Positions 17,502 to 26,694 are shown, counted from the stretch's first letter. The stretch: 38,143 nt of DNA from Erysipelotrichaceae bacterium OttesenSCG-928-M19 (GCA_030265585.1 JAJDGJ010000010.1:1-38143), one strand, 5' to 3'. A program made the numbers and translations. Notes: a model not told the origin generated them from the sequence alone.

Positions 17502-19132
17502 AAATCAATCACATCCTCACATAAAATTGCATTATCAAATATTGAACGACTCATTTTAGCTGCCGCTGTTGTATAAAAATTATTATCTTTAAAGAAAATG
17601 CGTGGTTTATCTTCAGAAACTACTTCTCCATCAAAGAACATTGCACATCTACTTGCGTGCTGAGCACAGAACTCGATGTCATGTGAAACAATAATAATTG
17701 TATAATCTTTAGTTGTTAAATCTTTTAAAAGGTTAGCAAGATGTAGCTTAGCTGTCGCATCCAAACCTTTAGTTGGCTCATCTAATAAAATTATTTTTGG
17801 ATGTTGCAATAAGATTTTAATTATAGCTACCTTCTGTTGTTCACCGCCAGATAGATCGTAAGGGTGTTGTCCTAAAAGATGTTCTATTTTAAACTCAGCA
17901 ATAAGATTGTTTAAATATTCCTTAGTTTCCTCACTAATATCACTCTCTAATTCTTCTTTGACACTATCTTTTGAAAAAAGTAAAGTTGGGTTTTGTGGTA
18001 AATAAGCCAAGTAATTGTTATCCAAATAACTCTTGTTTTTTATGACATCAATTCCATCAATTAATATTTTACCTCGATATGGTTTTGCTAAACCAGCAAT
18101 ATTATTAATTGTTGTTGTCTTACCTGCTCCATTACCACCTAATAAACAATATATTTCATTTTTATATACTTTAAGATTAACTCCTCTTAAAATATCATCT
18201 TGATCTTTAACATATCTAAAATAGACATTCTTCATTTCAACAATTACTTCATTTGAAAGTTCAACTCCATTTTTATCAATTGTTGTAACTAATGGTTGTT
18301 TAAAATAATAATTCAAAAAACGACGTCCTTCTTTAATTGTTAAAGGCATTCTTTCTGTTAAATCAAGAGCTAAGGCAACACGAGCTGGCGTTGGTATGGC
18401 GCTAAAAAAAGTGCTATTTTCATCAATTTCTTTAACTTTTTGAGCTATTTCATATTGATTACCTTCAGCTAAAATTCTACCTTGATCCATTACAATAACC
18501 TTATTTGCTACTTTAAAAACCTCTTCAAGACGATGTTCTACTAAAATAATCGTTGTTGCAAACTCATCATTAATCTTCTTTAAAATATCAATAAACTCTA
18601 CGGCAGCTATCGGATCTAATTGCGAGGTTGGCTCATCTAAAATTAAAACATTTGGTTGTAATAACATTGTGGCAGCTAAATTCAAAATTTGCTTTTGACC
18701 ACCAGATAAAGTATCACTTTCTTCTCTAAAAAGAGTATGAATACCAAAGAAATTAGCCATTTCAGCTACTCTTCTTCTAATTATTTGACGTTCAACACCA
18801 ATGTTTTCTAAGCCAAAAGCAAGTTCATGCCATACTTTATCAGTAACAATTTGATTGTCAGGATTTTGCATTACATAACCAATATTAGTAGCACTAGTAT
18901 ATAAATCCATTGCGCTAATTTCTTCATTATAATATTTAATTGAACCTTCTCTTGTTCCATAAGGTGTTAATTCCTTTTTTAAGTGTTTGATAAGCGTTGA
19001 TTTCCCACACCCACTATCACCACAAATAACAACAAAATCACCTTCATTGATTGTTAAATTGACACCATTTAGAGTATTCTCATCATTTAAAATATATTTA
19101 AATTTTAAATCTTTGATAGTAATAATTTCCAT
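17471..19132 (-). CDS. ECF transporter energy-coupling ATPase, fused A-A' (two ABC domains)
   Basis: Two Walker A sites (GDSGCGKST, GGNGAGKTT), two signature motifs (LSGGQ, LSGGEQQ), two Walker B sites (VLILDEPTSQLD, IILLDEPTKGLD). Confidence 0.94.
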   Translation of the reverse strand: MEIITIKDLKFKYILNDENTLNGVNLTINEGDFVVICGDSGCGKSTLIKHLKKELTPYGTREGSIKYYNEEISAMDLYTSATNIGYVMQNPDNQIVTDKVWHELAFGLENIGVERQIIRRRVAEMANFFGIHTLFREESDTLSGGQKQILNLAATMLLQPNVLILDEPTSQLDPIAAVEFIDILKKINDEFATTIILVEHRLEEVFKVANKVIVMDQGRILAEGNQYEIAQKVKEIDENSTFFSAIPTPARVALALDLTERMPLTIKEGRRFLNYYFKQPLVTTIDKNGVELSNEVIVEMKNVYFRYVKDQDDILRGVNLKVYKNEIYCLLGGNGAGKTTTINNIAGLAKPYRGKILIDGIDVIKNKSYLDNNYLAYLPQNPTLLFSKDSVKEELESDISEETKEYLNNLIAEFKIEHLLGQHPYDLSGGEQQKVAIIKILLQHPKIILLDEPTKGLDATAKLHLANLLKDLTTKDYTIIIVSHDIEFCAQHASRCAMFFDGEVVSEDKPRIFFKDNNFYTTAAAKMSRSIFDNAILCEDVIDLCQQNLQQVK

Positions 19133-19989
19133 CTGATTTCCTCCTTAATTTCAATAATAATTGGCATCAACAACAATAAAAAATACGAAAGATAATTGAT
19201 GATACTCCCAAGATCAATTGTAATTGGACTGATCTCTGGGTAGTAATAAAAACGCATATTCAAACTAAAATATAAATAAATATTTAATAGTAAGTTCACA
19301 ACAATGAAGACGATAAATATTATATCACGTAATTCAAATTTATATAAATGAAAAGTTGTTCTATTCTTTAATCCATAGCCCCTAGCTTTCATAGTATTAG
19401 CTGTATCGATTGAATTTTCAAAAGCCCAAGTAACAAGAATTGAGAAAGTTTTAAAGATAACACCCAACCTTCTAATAATACTTTTCGATTTATAGGGGTT
19501 ATCACCAATTTTGTTCATTTCAATTATTTTTTTAAGTTGCGTTTGAAAGCGTGGAATAAATCTTAAAATCATTGAAATCATCAAACCAATTGTCGGCATA
19601 AAAGTTGAAAAAACATAGATTATTTTATCAGATGTCATGATCTTATTAAAGCTAAAAAACCAAAAGATAACACTAATTAACATCAAGGCAAAAACAATAC
19701 CATAAATACAGGCCTCTAAAGTAACAGCATTACCATTCATATAAAATAAAGGTGTTGCCCCTTTATGAACAAACAAAGGATTAACAAGCGCTAGAACGAT
19801 AAAAAAGACACTAAGATAAAGTAATTTACTTTTTACTTCACTAAGTCCTACCGCCTTAATTAAAAAAATTAGTGACGTGATAAAAGAGAGAATTAAAAAG
19901 ATGGGATGAGTTAAAAACATCGTAAAAAAGATTACTGCAACAAAATAGAGTAAATTCACAAAAGGATGAAAAGTTTTAAATTCACGCAT
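19105..19989 (-). CDS. ECF transporter transmembrane T component
   Basis: CbiQ/EcfT family: multi-TM with Ala-Arg-Gly motif 'TMKARGYG'. Confidence 0.92.
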   Translation of the reverse strand: MREFKTFHPFVNLLYFVAVIFFTMFLTHPIFLILSFITSLIFLIKAVGLSEVKSKLLYLSVFFIVLALVNPLFVHKGATPLFYMNGNAVTLEACIYGIVFALMLISVIFWFFSFNKIMTSDKIIYVFSTFMPTIGLMISMILRFIPRFQTQLKKIIEMNKIGDNPYKSKSIIRRLGVIFKTFSILVTWAFENSIDTANTMKARGYGLKNRTTFHLYKFELRDIIFIVFIVVNLLLNIYLYFSLNMRFYYYPEISPITIDLGSIINYLSYFLLLLMPIIIEIKEEIRWKLLLSKI

Positions 19990-19991
19990 CT

Positions 19992-20714
19992 TTAATTACA
20001 ACTCTTCATCGAATGTCCAACATCACAGCCTAAATCACAAGTATAGACTACTCTTAGAACATCCTTATTTTTTACTGTTACTGCACTCATTCCATAATTT
20101 GGAAAGCTACCATTAATACTATACATCCAGCCACTCTCACTTCCAGCACTAAACTCATATATGTGGTTTATTCCTTGAATATAAACACTATTATAAATAT
20201 TTTCACTCGCACCCTGATATTCCATTTGAATACGATTAAGTCTTGTTGCTTTCATTAAAACATCAAATGCTGTTGCATCTTTTGCGACTTCAATCGTTGT
20301 CTTAGATAGAACATATCCATTAGCAGGTACATATTTTCTTAACTCTGGTTTTAGTTTATTATTGTTACTTGCTTTATTTAAATTTCTAACATCAATATAA
20401 ATTGTAACTTTAATTGTTTCAGAAGAATTACTCTCATTATTTGAACTACTACTAACACTATTCTTAGCTTTAGGATCAATATTTTCTCCTTTACTATAAT
20501 CAGATGTTTTATTACTTTCACTATTATTTTGTAAAGCACCATTTAATGTAGCATCACTTGTGCTACTATCACTACTATTTAATTGTTCTGTTGTATTATC
20601 TTGATTATAATAATCTTCTGTTGATCTAAAATCAATTCGTGAAATTCCAAAAACAACTAAAATTATGATTAATCCAGCAATTATTTTATTGCGATGCTTA
20701 CCTAAATTTTTCAT
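19992..20714 (-). CDS. Membrane-anchored DUF4430 (transcobalamin C-terminal-like) protein
   Basis: N-terminal TM, Ser/Asn-rich linker, then 'DATAFDVLMKATR...SGWMYSINGSFPNYGMSAVTVKNKDVLRVVYTCDLGCDVG', characteristic of DUF4430. Confidence 0.88.
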   Translation of the reverse strand: MKNLGKHRNKIIAGLIIILVVFGISRIDFRSTEDYYNQDNTTEQLNSSDSSTSDATLNGALQNNSESNKTSDYSKGENIDPKAKNSVSSSSNNESNSSETIKVTIYIDVRNLNKASNNNKLKPELRKYVPANGYVLSKTTIEVAKDATAFDVLMKATRLNRIQMEYQGASENIYNSVYIQGINHIYEFSAGSESGWMYSINGSFPNYGMSAVTVKNKDVLRVVYTCDLGCDVGHSMKSCN

Positions 20715-20739
20715 ACAATAACCTTCTTTCTAACCTCAT

Positions 20740-22041
20740 TTAGTTACTTTTTATATAAACATTAATCGTTTGATTAAACTTAGCATAATCATTTTGAACT
20801 GATGTTTTAATAACCAAGCCTTTACTAATTTGAGTATTACTTGATGATTGTTTAACTATCTTATATTTTAACTTAGCACCCTTTAAGTTCAAATTATAGA
20901 AATACTGTTCTACTTCTTTTTTAGTATAACCGCTTAAATCACCAATAAATGGTTTCCCCTCAGAATAAACAACTTTTATTTTTTTTGATGAGGTAACATA
21001 ACTACCTGCTTTAACTGATTGAGATACTAGACTTCCATATTTTTTAGATGAACTATATTGTGATGAGACACTAACCTTCAATGATGAATATTGACTAGCT
21101 GCTGATTTAGTCATTTTACTAAAGTCAGGTACTTTAACACTTTTTCCTAAAGAAACAACAACATTTATAGTCTGCGCACTAGATATCTTAGTATCTTTTT
21201 TAATACTTTGACTAATGATACTATCTTTTGCTTTTTTAGCATGGGTACTATAACTATAATAAACACTCACGCCATTTTCATTTGCCCAATCCTGTACCTC
21301 ATATTTATCAGTAGTTTTAAAGTCAGGAACAATGATATTCTTTGCTAAGCTAGCCTTACCTTTAGAAATTTTAATAATCATTTTATCTTTACGATAATAG
21401 TTGTTTTCACTAACTAAATCTCCTTCATAACTTACAGAAATAACACTATCTTTATCATGTTTTGAACTGTGGACTCCCTTTAATTCAACATTATCTAATT
21501 TATTGTCAGCAATCCAATTATTGATACTTTCTAAGTTCATATATACAAGGTTAGGCACCTCAATTTTTTCATCAGGATCAGCACCAATAGATACCGTTAT
21601 TTCAAAATCGCTCCTTTTAAAAATACGACTTCCTTGCTTCTTCTCCTGTTCAACAACAATATTCTCATCTTTTTTATTTGAATAACTTTCAGAAATAATT
21701 AAATTAATATTTGATTTTTGAGCCCATGATTTTACTTGATTTAAATCCTTATCTACTAAATTAGGAACCTTAACAATATTCAACCAGACAACTAATGAAA
21801 TTACAATAATTAAACTAACTAGAGCACCAATAAGATAAGATAATCTTTGTCTTCTTTTATTTAAAGTATAGTTTTTATCTTTGATTATGATTTCATCATC
21901 ATTATCGTTGTTATGATAACTGTGACTATTAACTGCTGTCTTTAAAGGATTTGGCATCTTTTTTTCATTTGCTAAATCAGTAGCTGTTATCTTCTCACCA
22001 TCATAGTTATCTTCAGTAAATTTATTTAAAAAATCACTCAT
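20740..22041 (-). CDS. Membrane-anchored extracellular PASTA-repeat protein (no kinase domain)
   Basis: Internal TM 'LSYLIGALVSLIIVISLVVWL' then 4-5 PASTA-like units, each starting VPNL/VPDF and ending VVVSLGKS-like. Confidence 0.85.
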   Translation of the reverse strand: MSDFLNKFTEDNYDGEKITATDLANEKKMPNPLKTAVNSHSYHNNDNDDEIIIKDKNYTLNKRRQRLSYLIGALVSLIIVISLVVWLNIVKVPNLVDKDLNQVKSWAQKSNINLIISESYSNKKDENIVVEQEKKQGSRIFKRSDFEITVSIGADPDEKIEVPNLVYMNLESINNWIADNKLDNVELKGVHSSKHDKDSVISVSYEGDLVSENNYYRKDKMIIKISKGKASLAKNIIVPDFKTTDKYEVQDWANENGVSVYYSYSTHAKKAKDSIISQSIKKDTKISSAQTINVVVSLGKSVKVPDFSKMTKSAASQYSSLKVSVSSQYSSSKKYGSLVSQSVKAGSYVTSSKKIKVVYSEGKPFIGDLSGYTKKEVEQYFYNLNLKGAKLKYKIVKQSSSNTQISKGLVIKTSVQNDYAKFNQTINVYIKSN

Positions 22042-22714
22042 AACTTAATCTTCCTCTCTTTAATTTTAAACAAACATCGGACATTCTAGCAACATCCATC
22101 GAATGAGTTACTACAATAACGCATTTGTTATGATCATGAGCTAGTTTTTGAAAAATCTTAACTAGCTCTTGTTCAGCACATTCATCCAAATTACCGGTTG
22201 GTTCATCAGCTAAAATATAATCCACATCCATTGCTAGTAAACGAGCAATTGCAACTCTTTGTTGCTCTCCTCCTGATAAACTAGTAACAAGACGATTAGC
22301 TTTATCTTTGTTAAGACCCAAATAAGCCAGTAAATTATACGCCACAGCCTCCTTTTGCTCTGGTAATTCATTTTGCGAAATATCCATAGCAACTAAAACA
22401 TTTTCATAGGCCGATAAATAGCGAATTAAATTATATGATTGAAAAACAATACCAACTTTTGAACTTCGATAATATTCATCATTAATATCCTGCATATTAA
22501 TATTATCAAGATAAATATTTCCTTGTTGGATATTATCTAGGCCAGCCAATAAAGAAAGAAATGTCGTTTTCCCGGAACCAGAGTGACCAACAATAGTATA
22601 AAAGAAACCCTTGTTAAATTCACAAGAAATATCATCTAAAATATATCTTTTATTTTCACCATCTTGATAATAAAAACTTAAGTTTTCAACTTTAATAGAA
22701 CTCATTTCTAGCAT
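22034..22714 (-). CDS. ABC transporter ATPase, MacB/LolD/FtsE-like
   Basis: GHSGSGKTTFLSLLAGLD, LSGGEQQRVAIARLLAMDVDYILADEPTGNLD. Confidence 0.93.
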   Translation of the reverse strand: MLEMSSIKVENLSFYYQDGENKRYILDDISCEFNKGFFYTIVGHSGSGKTTFLSLLAGLDNIQQGNIYLDNINMQDINDEYYRSSKVGIVFQSYNLIRYLSAYENVLVAMDISQNELPEQKEAVAYNLLAYLGLNKDKANRLVTSLSGGEQQRVAIARLLAMDVDYILADEPTGNLDECAEQELVKIFQKLAHDHNKCVIVVTHSMDVARMSDVCLKLKRGRLSYE

Positions 22715-22716
22715 CC

Positions 22717-24120
22717 TTACATTAAAATATTTTTTGGTTTCAATCTTAAAATATAAATTGAAGGCCCCACACTAGCAACTAACATTGTCATCGTCCCAAT
22801 GATAATTACATAAACAACATTTTTAAGACTAATTCTAATTTGATAGTTATTCGCAATATAATTATTATTTATTGATGACTCATCTAAGTAGGGAACAATA
22901 TCACTAGCACTAATATTATCACTATTGCTAACTTGAACTTGGGTATTTTTCATAATTGATTCTGAAATTGTACTAGCTGCAACACTACTAATTGAAATTG
23001 CCATTATAAAGCCAATTAAACCAATTAATGACATCTCAATCGCAACCTGCATAATAGTCTTAGCCTTCTTTTCTCCTAAGGCTTTATAAATTCCAAATTC
23101 TTGACGGCGATTAATTAAAAATAAAACAACAATTAAACTAAGAACAGTGATTGCTAATAAAGTCATTGTGACAAAAGAAACTGAAGCAATATTATTTAAA
23201 ATAGTAATACTCGAAATTGATTTTTGTATATTATCATAATCAGAAACAAAATAGGAATTATTAGGTAAATTAGTCTTTTCTTCAGTTATAAAATACTCTA
23301 AGTCATAAGGTGATTTTAAAATGAAAACTGGGGTACTATTTAAAACATTTCCGCTATTATTACCACCTTCACCTTCAACAAGAAAATCATTAATCGCTTT
23401 AGTTGTTGAATTAGGTACTAAAAGAATATTTTGTTGATTTGCTTTGATTAACTCAATATTTAAACTAGCATTGTCATCATTATTTTGACTGACTATTTTT
23501 TTATCTTCTATTTTTAAAATACCAATAACATTCAACTCATAAGTACGCTCTCTTATTTGATTGTCTTCACTTTGAAGAGCAGCCTTTACTTCAAGCTTTG
23601 AATTAAGATTTAAGGCATTTTCTTGAGCAAATTTTTCACTAATAATAATTGAGTTGCTATTGCCCGTTATCTCTTCTTTATTAAATACTCTTCCCTTAAC
23701 TAAGGTAGCTTGTTTTTGTTTAACCATTAAAAGCTCAGGATCATTAACTCCTGTCAATGAAAAATTAGTATCAAAGTAATCACTTGTTTTCTCGGTTCCA
23801 CTTAAATATTTACTAACCTCACCCTCGTAATGCTTCAATGTATTTGAAGTAACATTAGATGTGATATTGTAATCATAATAGTTAACATAAGATGACTTCC
23901 CTATTTTAGTTATTTGATCTTCATTAATATTTGCTCCTAAAGATAAAGTAACTGCAGAATTAGAACGAGCTAACATAACATCAGTTGCCTCATTAATAGC
24001 ACTCTTAATTAGAAAAGAAATAATAATACCACTTCCTAACACAAAAGAAACTAGTAGTAAGATAATTGATTTATTTTTTTGTCTTAAAATGCTGTTAAAT
24101 GCTCGCTTATAAAATTTCAT
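22717..24120 (-). CDS. ABC transporter permease, MacB/FtsX-like
   Basis: N-terminal TM, large extracellular domain, three C-terminal TMs (FtsX domain with 'RRQEFGIYKALGEKK'). ATG 24120 (MKFYKRAFNSILRQKNKS) chosen over the track's GTG at 24159, which lies in a terminator hairpin. Confidence 0.9.
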   Translation of the reverse strand: MKFYKRAFNSILRQKNKSIILLLVSFVLGSGIIISFLIKSAINEATDVMLARSNSAVTLSLGANINEDQITKIGKSSYVNYYDYNITSNVTSNTLKHYEGEVSKYLSGTEKTSDYFDTNFSLTGVNDPELLMVKQKQATLVKGRVFNKEEITGNSNSIIISEKFAQENALNLNSKLEVKAALQSEDNQIRERTYELNVIGILKIEDKKIVSQNNDDNASLNIELIKANQQNILLVPNSTTKAINDFLVEGEGGNNSGNVLNSTPVFILKSPYDLEYFITEEKTNLPNNSYFVSDYDNIQKSISSITILNNIASVSFVTMTLLAITVLSLIVVLFLINRRQEFGIYKALGEKKAKTIMQVAIEMSLIGLIGFIMAISISSVAASTISESIMKNTQVQVSNSDNISASDIVPYLDESSINNNYIANNYQIRISLKNVVYVIIIGTMTMLVASVGPSIYILRLKPKNILM

Positions 24121-24141
24121 TAAATAATCATCCTTTTTCAT

Positions 24142-24171
24142 AAAAAAAATCAAGCTCACACAAACTTGATT
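24142..24171 (-). terminator. Riboswitch expression-platform terminator
   Basis: Minus strand AATCAAG-tttgtgtgag-CTTGATTTTTTTT. Confidence 0.88.
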
Positions 24172-24176
24172 AGTCT

Positions 24177-24278
24177 TTTCATCCGCGTGAGAAATATATT
24201 TAATAAGGTAATCTGACTTAGCTAGTGCATCACAGTGGCGGGACCGTTTAGGATTTTAACCTAATTCCCCTTATTAAA
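24177..24278 (-). ncRNA. Cobalamin riboswitch, compact form
   Basis: Minus strand 'TTTAATAAGGGGAATTAGGTTAAAATCCTAAACGGTCCCGCCACTGTGATGCACTAGCTAAGTCAGATTACCTTATTAAA'; P1 closes perfectly over 10 bp; L13-like TTTCTCACGCGGATGAAA at 24177-24194. Confidence 0.94.
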
Positions 24279-24298
24279 GTTATTTATTATGTGCTCTA

Positions 24299-24327
24299 AG
24301 TATATCATTTATCTTAACTTTAGTAAA
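24299..24327 (-). promoter_or_regulatory. Sigma-A-like promoter for the cobalamin-regulated ECF operon
   Basis: Minus strand TTTACT-N17-TATACT with extended TGA. Confidence 0.7.
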
Positions 24328-24354
24328 GTAAGTAAATGGTAATAATCAAAACAA

Positions 24355-24402
24355 AAAACATCAAATAATAATGATTAGAATTAATATCTGATGTTCTTTT
24401 TA
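24355..24402 (-). terminator. Likely terminator of the YheO-like regulator gene
   Basis: Minus strand AACATCA...TGATGTTTTTTG. Confidence 0.6.
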
Positions 24403-24421
24403 ATTATGTCTTTTTATTACA

Positions 24422-25114
24422 CTATTTTAATCTATTCAAATAACGATAAATTGTTGGTTCAGAACAAAGTAAGATACTAGCAACTTCGTTAACAGCGCCT
24501 TTTAAAAGAAAAACTCCTCGATCATTTAACTTACTAACGATTGCTAAACGAGCATCTTGTGATAGTGATTCAATTTGAGTTTGTTTTTGACTAGCGCTTA
24601 AATTATCTAAATTAATATTATTGTTTCTAAAATATTCTTCTAAAACAATCTGCGTTACATCACTAACTGATTCACCAAAATTTTCAATCATCTCACTTTT
24701 ATTGTCAATCTGCGCTCTCTTAAATAAAGTTTCATCAGGATGAACTAATTTACTTAACTGTTCACTTAAATCAAGAAACTTACTATCATCAAAATTAAGG
24801 CAAAGTAGAGCAATTAACTCTTTATTATCATCTTTGATATATAATGTTGATGAACGTAATAAACGCCCAGATTTTGATTTAGCATTATAATTTAAGACAT
24901 AATCTGAAGTTTCATATTTTTTATCAGCAATTGTTTGCAAGGCAAAAGTACTTAATGGATCTCCAAGTTTACGACCAGTAATATAGCCATTTTCGATTGC
25001 AATTATTTCACCATTATTATGCTTTAAATCATGTAAGACAATTTCATAATTAGGCCCTAACATTTTTTCTAAGAAAGAAACTAAGACTTTATATCTTTCT
25101 AAAATTTCACTCAT
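24422..25114 (-). CDS. YheO/DauR-like transcriptional regulator (PAS-like domain plus C-terminal HTH)
   Basis: 'FLEKMLGPNYEIVLHDLKHNNGEIIAIENGYITGRKLGDPLS' is a typical YheO PAS; C-terminal 'LLKGAVNEVASILLCSEPTIYRYLNRLK' HTH. Confidence 0.88.
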   Translation of the reverse strand: MSEILERYKVLVSFLEKMLGPNYEIVLHDLKHNNGEIIAIENGYITGRKLGDPLSTFALQTIADKKYETSDYVLNYNAKSKSGRLLRSSTLYIKDDNKELIALLCLNFDDSKFLDLSEQLSKLVHPDETLFKRAQIDNKSEMIENFGESVSDVTQIVLEEYFRNNNINLDNLSASQKQTQIESLSQDARLAIVSKLNDRGVFLLKGAVNEVASILLCSEPTIYRYLNRLK

Positions 25115-25175
25115 ACTTTCACCTCAATTTAAACGTTCTTTTTTATTATACATAAAAATTACTTCTTTTAAAAGT

Positions 25176-25201
25176 AAAACTCAGTTATTTAACTGAGTTT
25201 T
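25176..25201 (-). terminator. Intrinsic terminator of tnaA
   Basis: Perfect palindrome AAAACTCAGTTA-tt-TAACTGAGTTTT. Confidence 0.85.
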
Positions 25202-25207
25202 GTGCTT

Positions 25208-26587
25208 TTATTTAAGTGGTTCTAATTTTGCTTGGAAGTGACGTAAAATTGGTGGCTCCCAAGTAATTCGATAACCTTTAACATCTTTAGCACGTGCCTT
25301 AATTGCAATTAATGCATCTGCCATGACATCAATATGAGCTTGAGTATATACTCTTCTTGGAATTGCAAAACGAGTAAACTCAAAATCTGCTTTAAGTTGT
25401 TCTTTAGTATCAGGATCATTTCCTAACATATAAGATCCAATATCACAAACTCTAATACCAGCTTCTTTATATAATTCAACTGTTAAAGCTTGTCCTGGGA
25501 ATTCATAATATGGAATATGTGGGAACATTGCTGCAGCATCAACGAAAATACCATGTCCACCAGCTGGTGCTTGATAAGCAATTCCTGCTTCATCTAAACG
25601 AGCAGCTAAATACTCAATTTGCCCAATACGATACTCAAGATAGTCTTCATCTAAACCTTCATATAAACCAACTGCTAAAGCTTCGATATCTCTTCCTGAC
25701 ATACCACCATAAGTTGTAAATCCTTCAAATGAGATAGTACGTGCTTTACATTGAATGAATAGATCTTCATCATCTTTAATTCCTAATAAACCACCCATAT
25801 TTACAATTGCATCTTTTTTAGCAGACATTGTAAACATTTGTGCATAGCTGAATACTTCTGTAACTATTTCTTTAATTGATTTATTTTCATAACCTTTTTC
25901 ACGTTTTTTAATGAAATAAGCATTTTCTGCAAAACGAGCAGCATCTAAACAGAATGGAATACCATATTTTTTACAAACCTCTGAAGTTTGTTTGATGTTT
26001 TCAACTGAAACTGGTTGTCCACCTGCCGTGTTGTTTGTAATTGTCATAATAACAACACCAATTTTTTCTTTACCATATTCATTAATTAATTTTTCTAATT
26101 TCTCAACATCCATATTACCTTTGAATGGTGATCTATCAGCAATGTCTAATGCTTCTTTAACAACACAATCAAGAGCACGACCACCTGCTAATTCAACATG
26201 AGCTCTTGTTGTATCAAAGTGCATGTTCGAAATTGAATACATACCTTCTTTTAGTAATAATTCAAATAATACTTTTTCTGCCGCACGACCTTGATGCACA
26301 GGTTGAATATATTTATGTCCAAAAATATCTTGAGCTGCTGCAATTAGATTGAAATAAGATCTTCCACCTGCATAAGCCTCATCACCGCGCATAATTCCTT
26401 CCCATTGTGCTGATGACATTGCATTTGTACCACTATCAGTTGTTAAGTCAATATAAACATCTGATGAACGTAAGCTAAATGTATTATAATTAGCTTCTGC
26501 AATGTACTTTTCTCTTTCTTCTCTAGTCGTCATTTTGATTGTTTCTACCATTTTAATACGAAATGGTTCTGCAATATACTTTTTCAT
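25208..26587 (-). CDS. tnaA: Tryptophanase (tryptophan indole-lyase)
   Basis: Colinear with TnaA: 'EPFRIK', '[10 protein letters not shown]', '[13 protein letters not shown]', '[14 protein letters not shown]', '[15 protein letters not shown]', '[16 protein letters not shown]'. Closer by eye to TnaA than to tyrosine phenol-lyase. Confidence 0.88.
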   Translation of the reverse strand: MKKYIAEPFRIKMVETIKMTTREEREKYIAEANYNTFSLRSSDVYIDLTTDSGTNAMSSAQWEGIMRGDEAYAGGRSYFNLIAAAQDIFGHKYIQPVHQGRAAEKVLFELLLKEGMYSISNMHFDTTRAHVELAGGRALDCVVKEALDIADRSPFKGNMDVEKLEKLINEYGKEKIGVVIMTITNNTAGGQPVSVENIKQTSEVCKKYGIPFCLDAARFAENAYFIKKREKGYENKSIKEIVTEVFSYAQMFTMSAKKDAIVNMGGLLGIKDDEDLFIQCKARTISFEGFTTYGGMSGRDIEALAVGLYEGLDEDYLEYRIGQIEYLAARLDEAGIAYQAPAGGHGIFVDAAAMFPHIPYYEFPGQALTVELYKEAGIRVCDIGSYMLGNDPDTKEQLKADFEFTRFAIPRRVYTQAHIDVMADALIAIKARAKDVKGYRITWEPPILRHFQAKLEPLK

Positions 26588-26625
26588 GTTTTACTCCCTT
26601 TCTTTTTTGTACTATATTTACCTAA

Positions 26626-26654
26626 ATACTACCATGATAATATTTTATCGTCAA
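26626..26654 (-). promoter_or_regulatory. Sigma-A-like promoter of tnaA
   Basis: Minus strand TTGACG-N17-TAGTAT with extended TGG. Confidence 0.65.
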
Positions 26655-26694
26655 TATAATTTTTTATTAAATTGTGTTTATTTCTTGAAGTTAA

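Noticed and set aside
25176-25201. Perfect palindrome AAAACTCAGTTATTTAACTGAGTTTT considered as an operator for the YheO-like regulator
   Set aside because: Position just after the tnaA stop and T-rich flank fit an intrinsic terminator better.
25510-26201. Plus-strand ORFs antisense to tnaA
   Set aside because: tnaA is unmistakable; the antisense frames have no recognisable features.
25208-26587. Tyrosine phenol-lyase as an alternative to tryptophanase
   Set aside because: Segments such as [29 protein letters not shown] and [16 protein letters not shown] match TnaA better by eye; an alignment would settle it.
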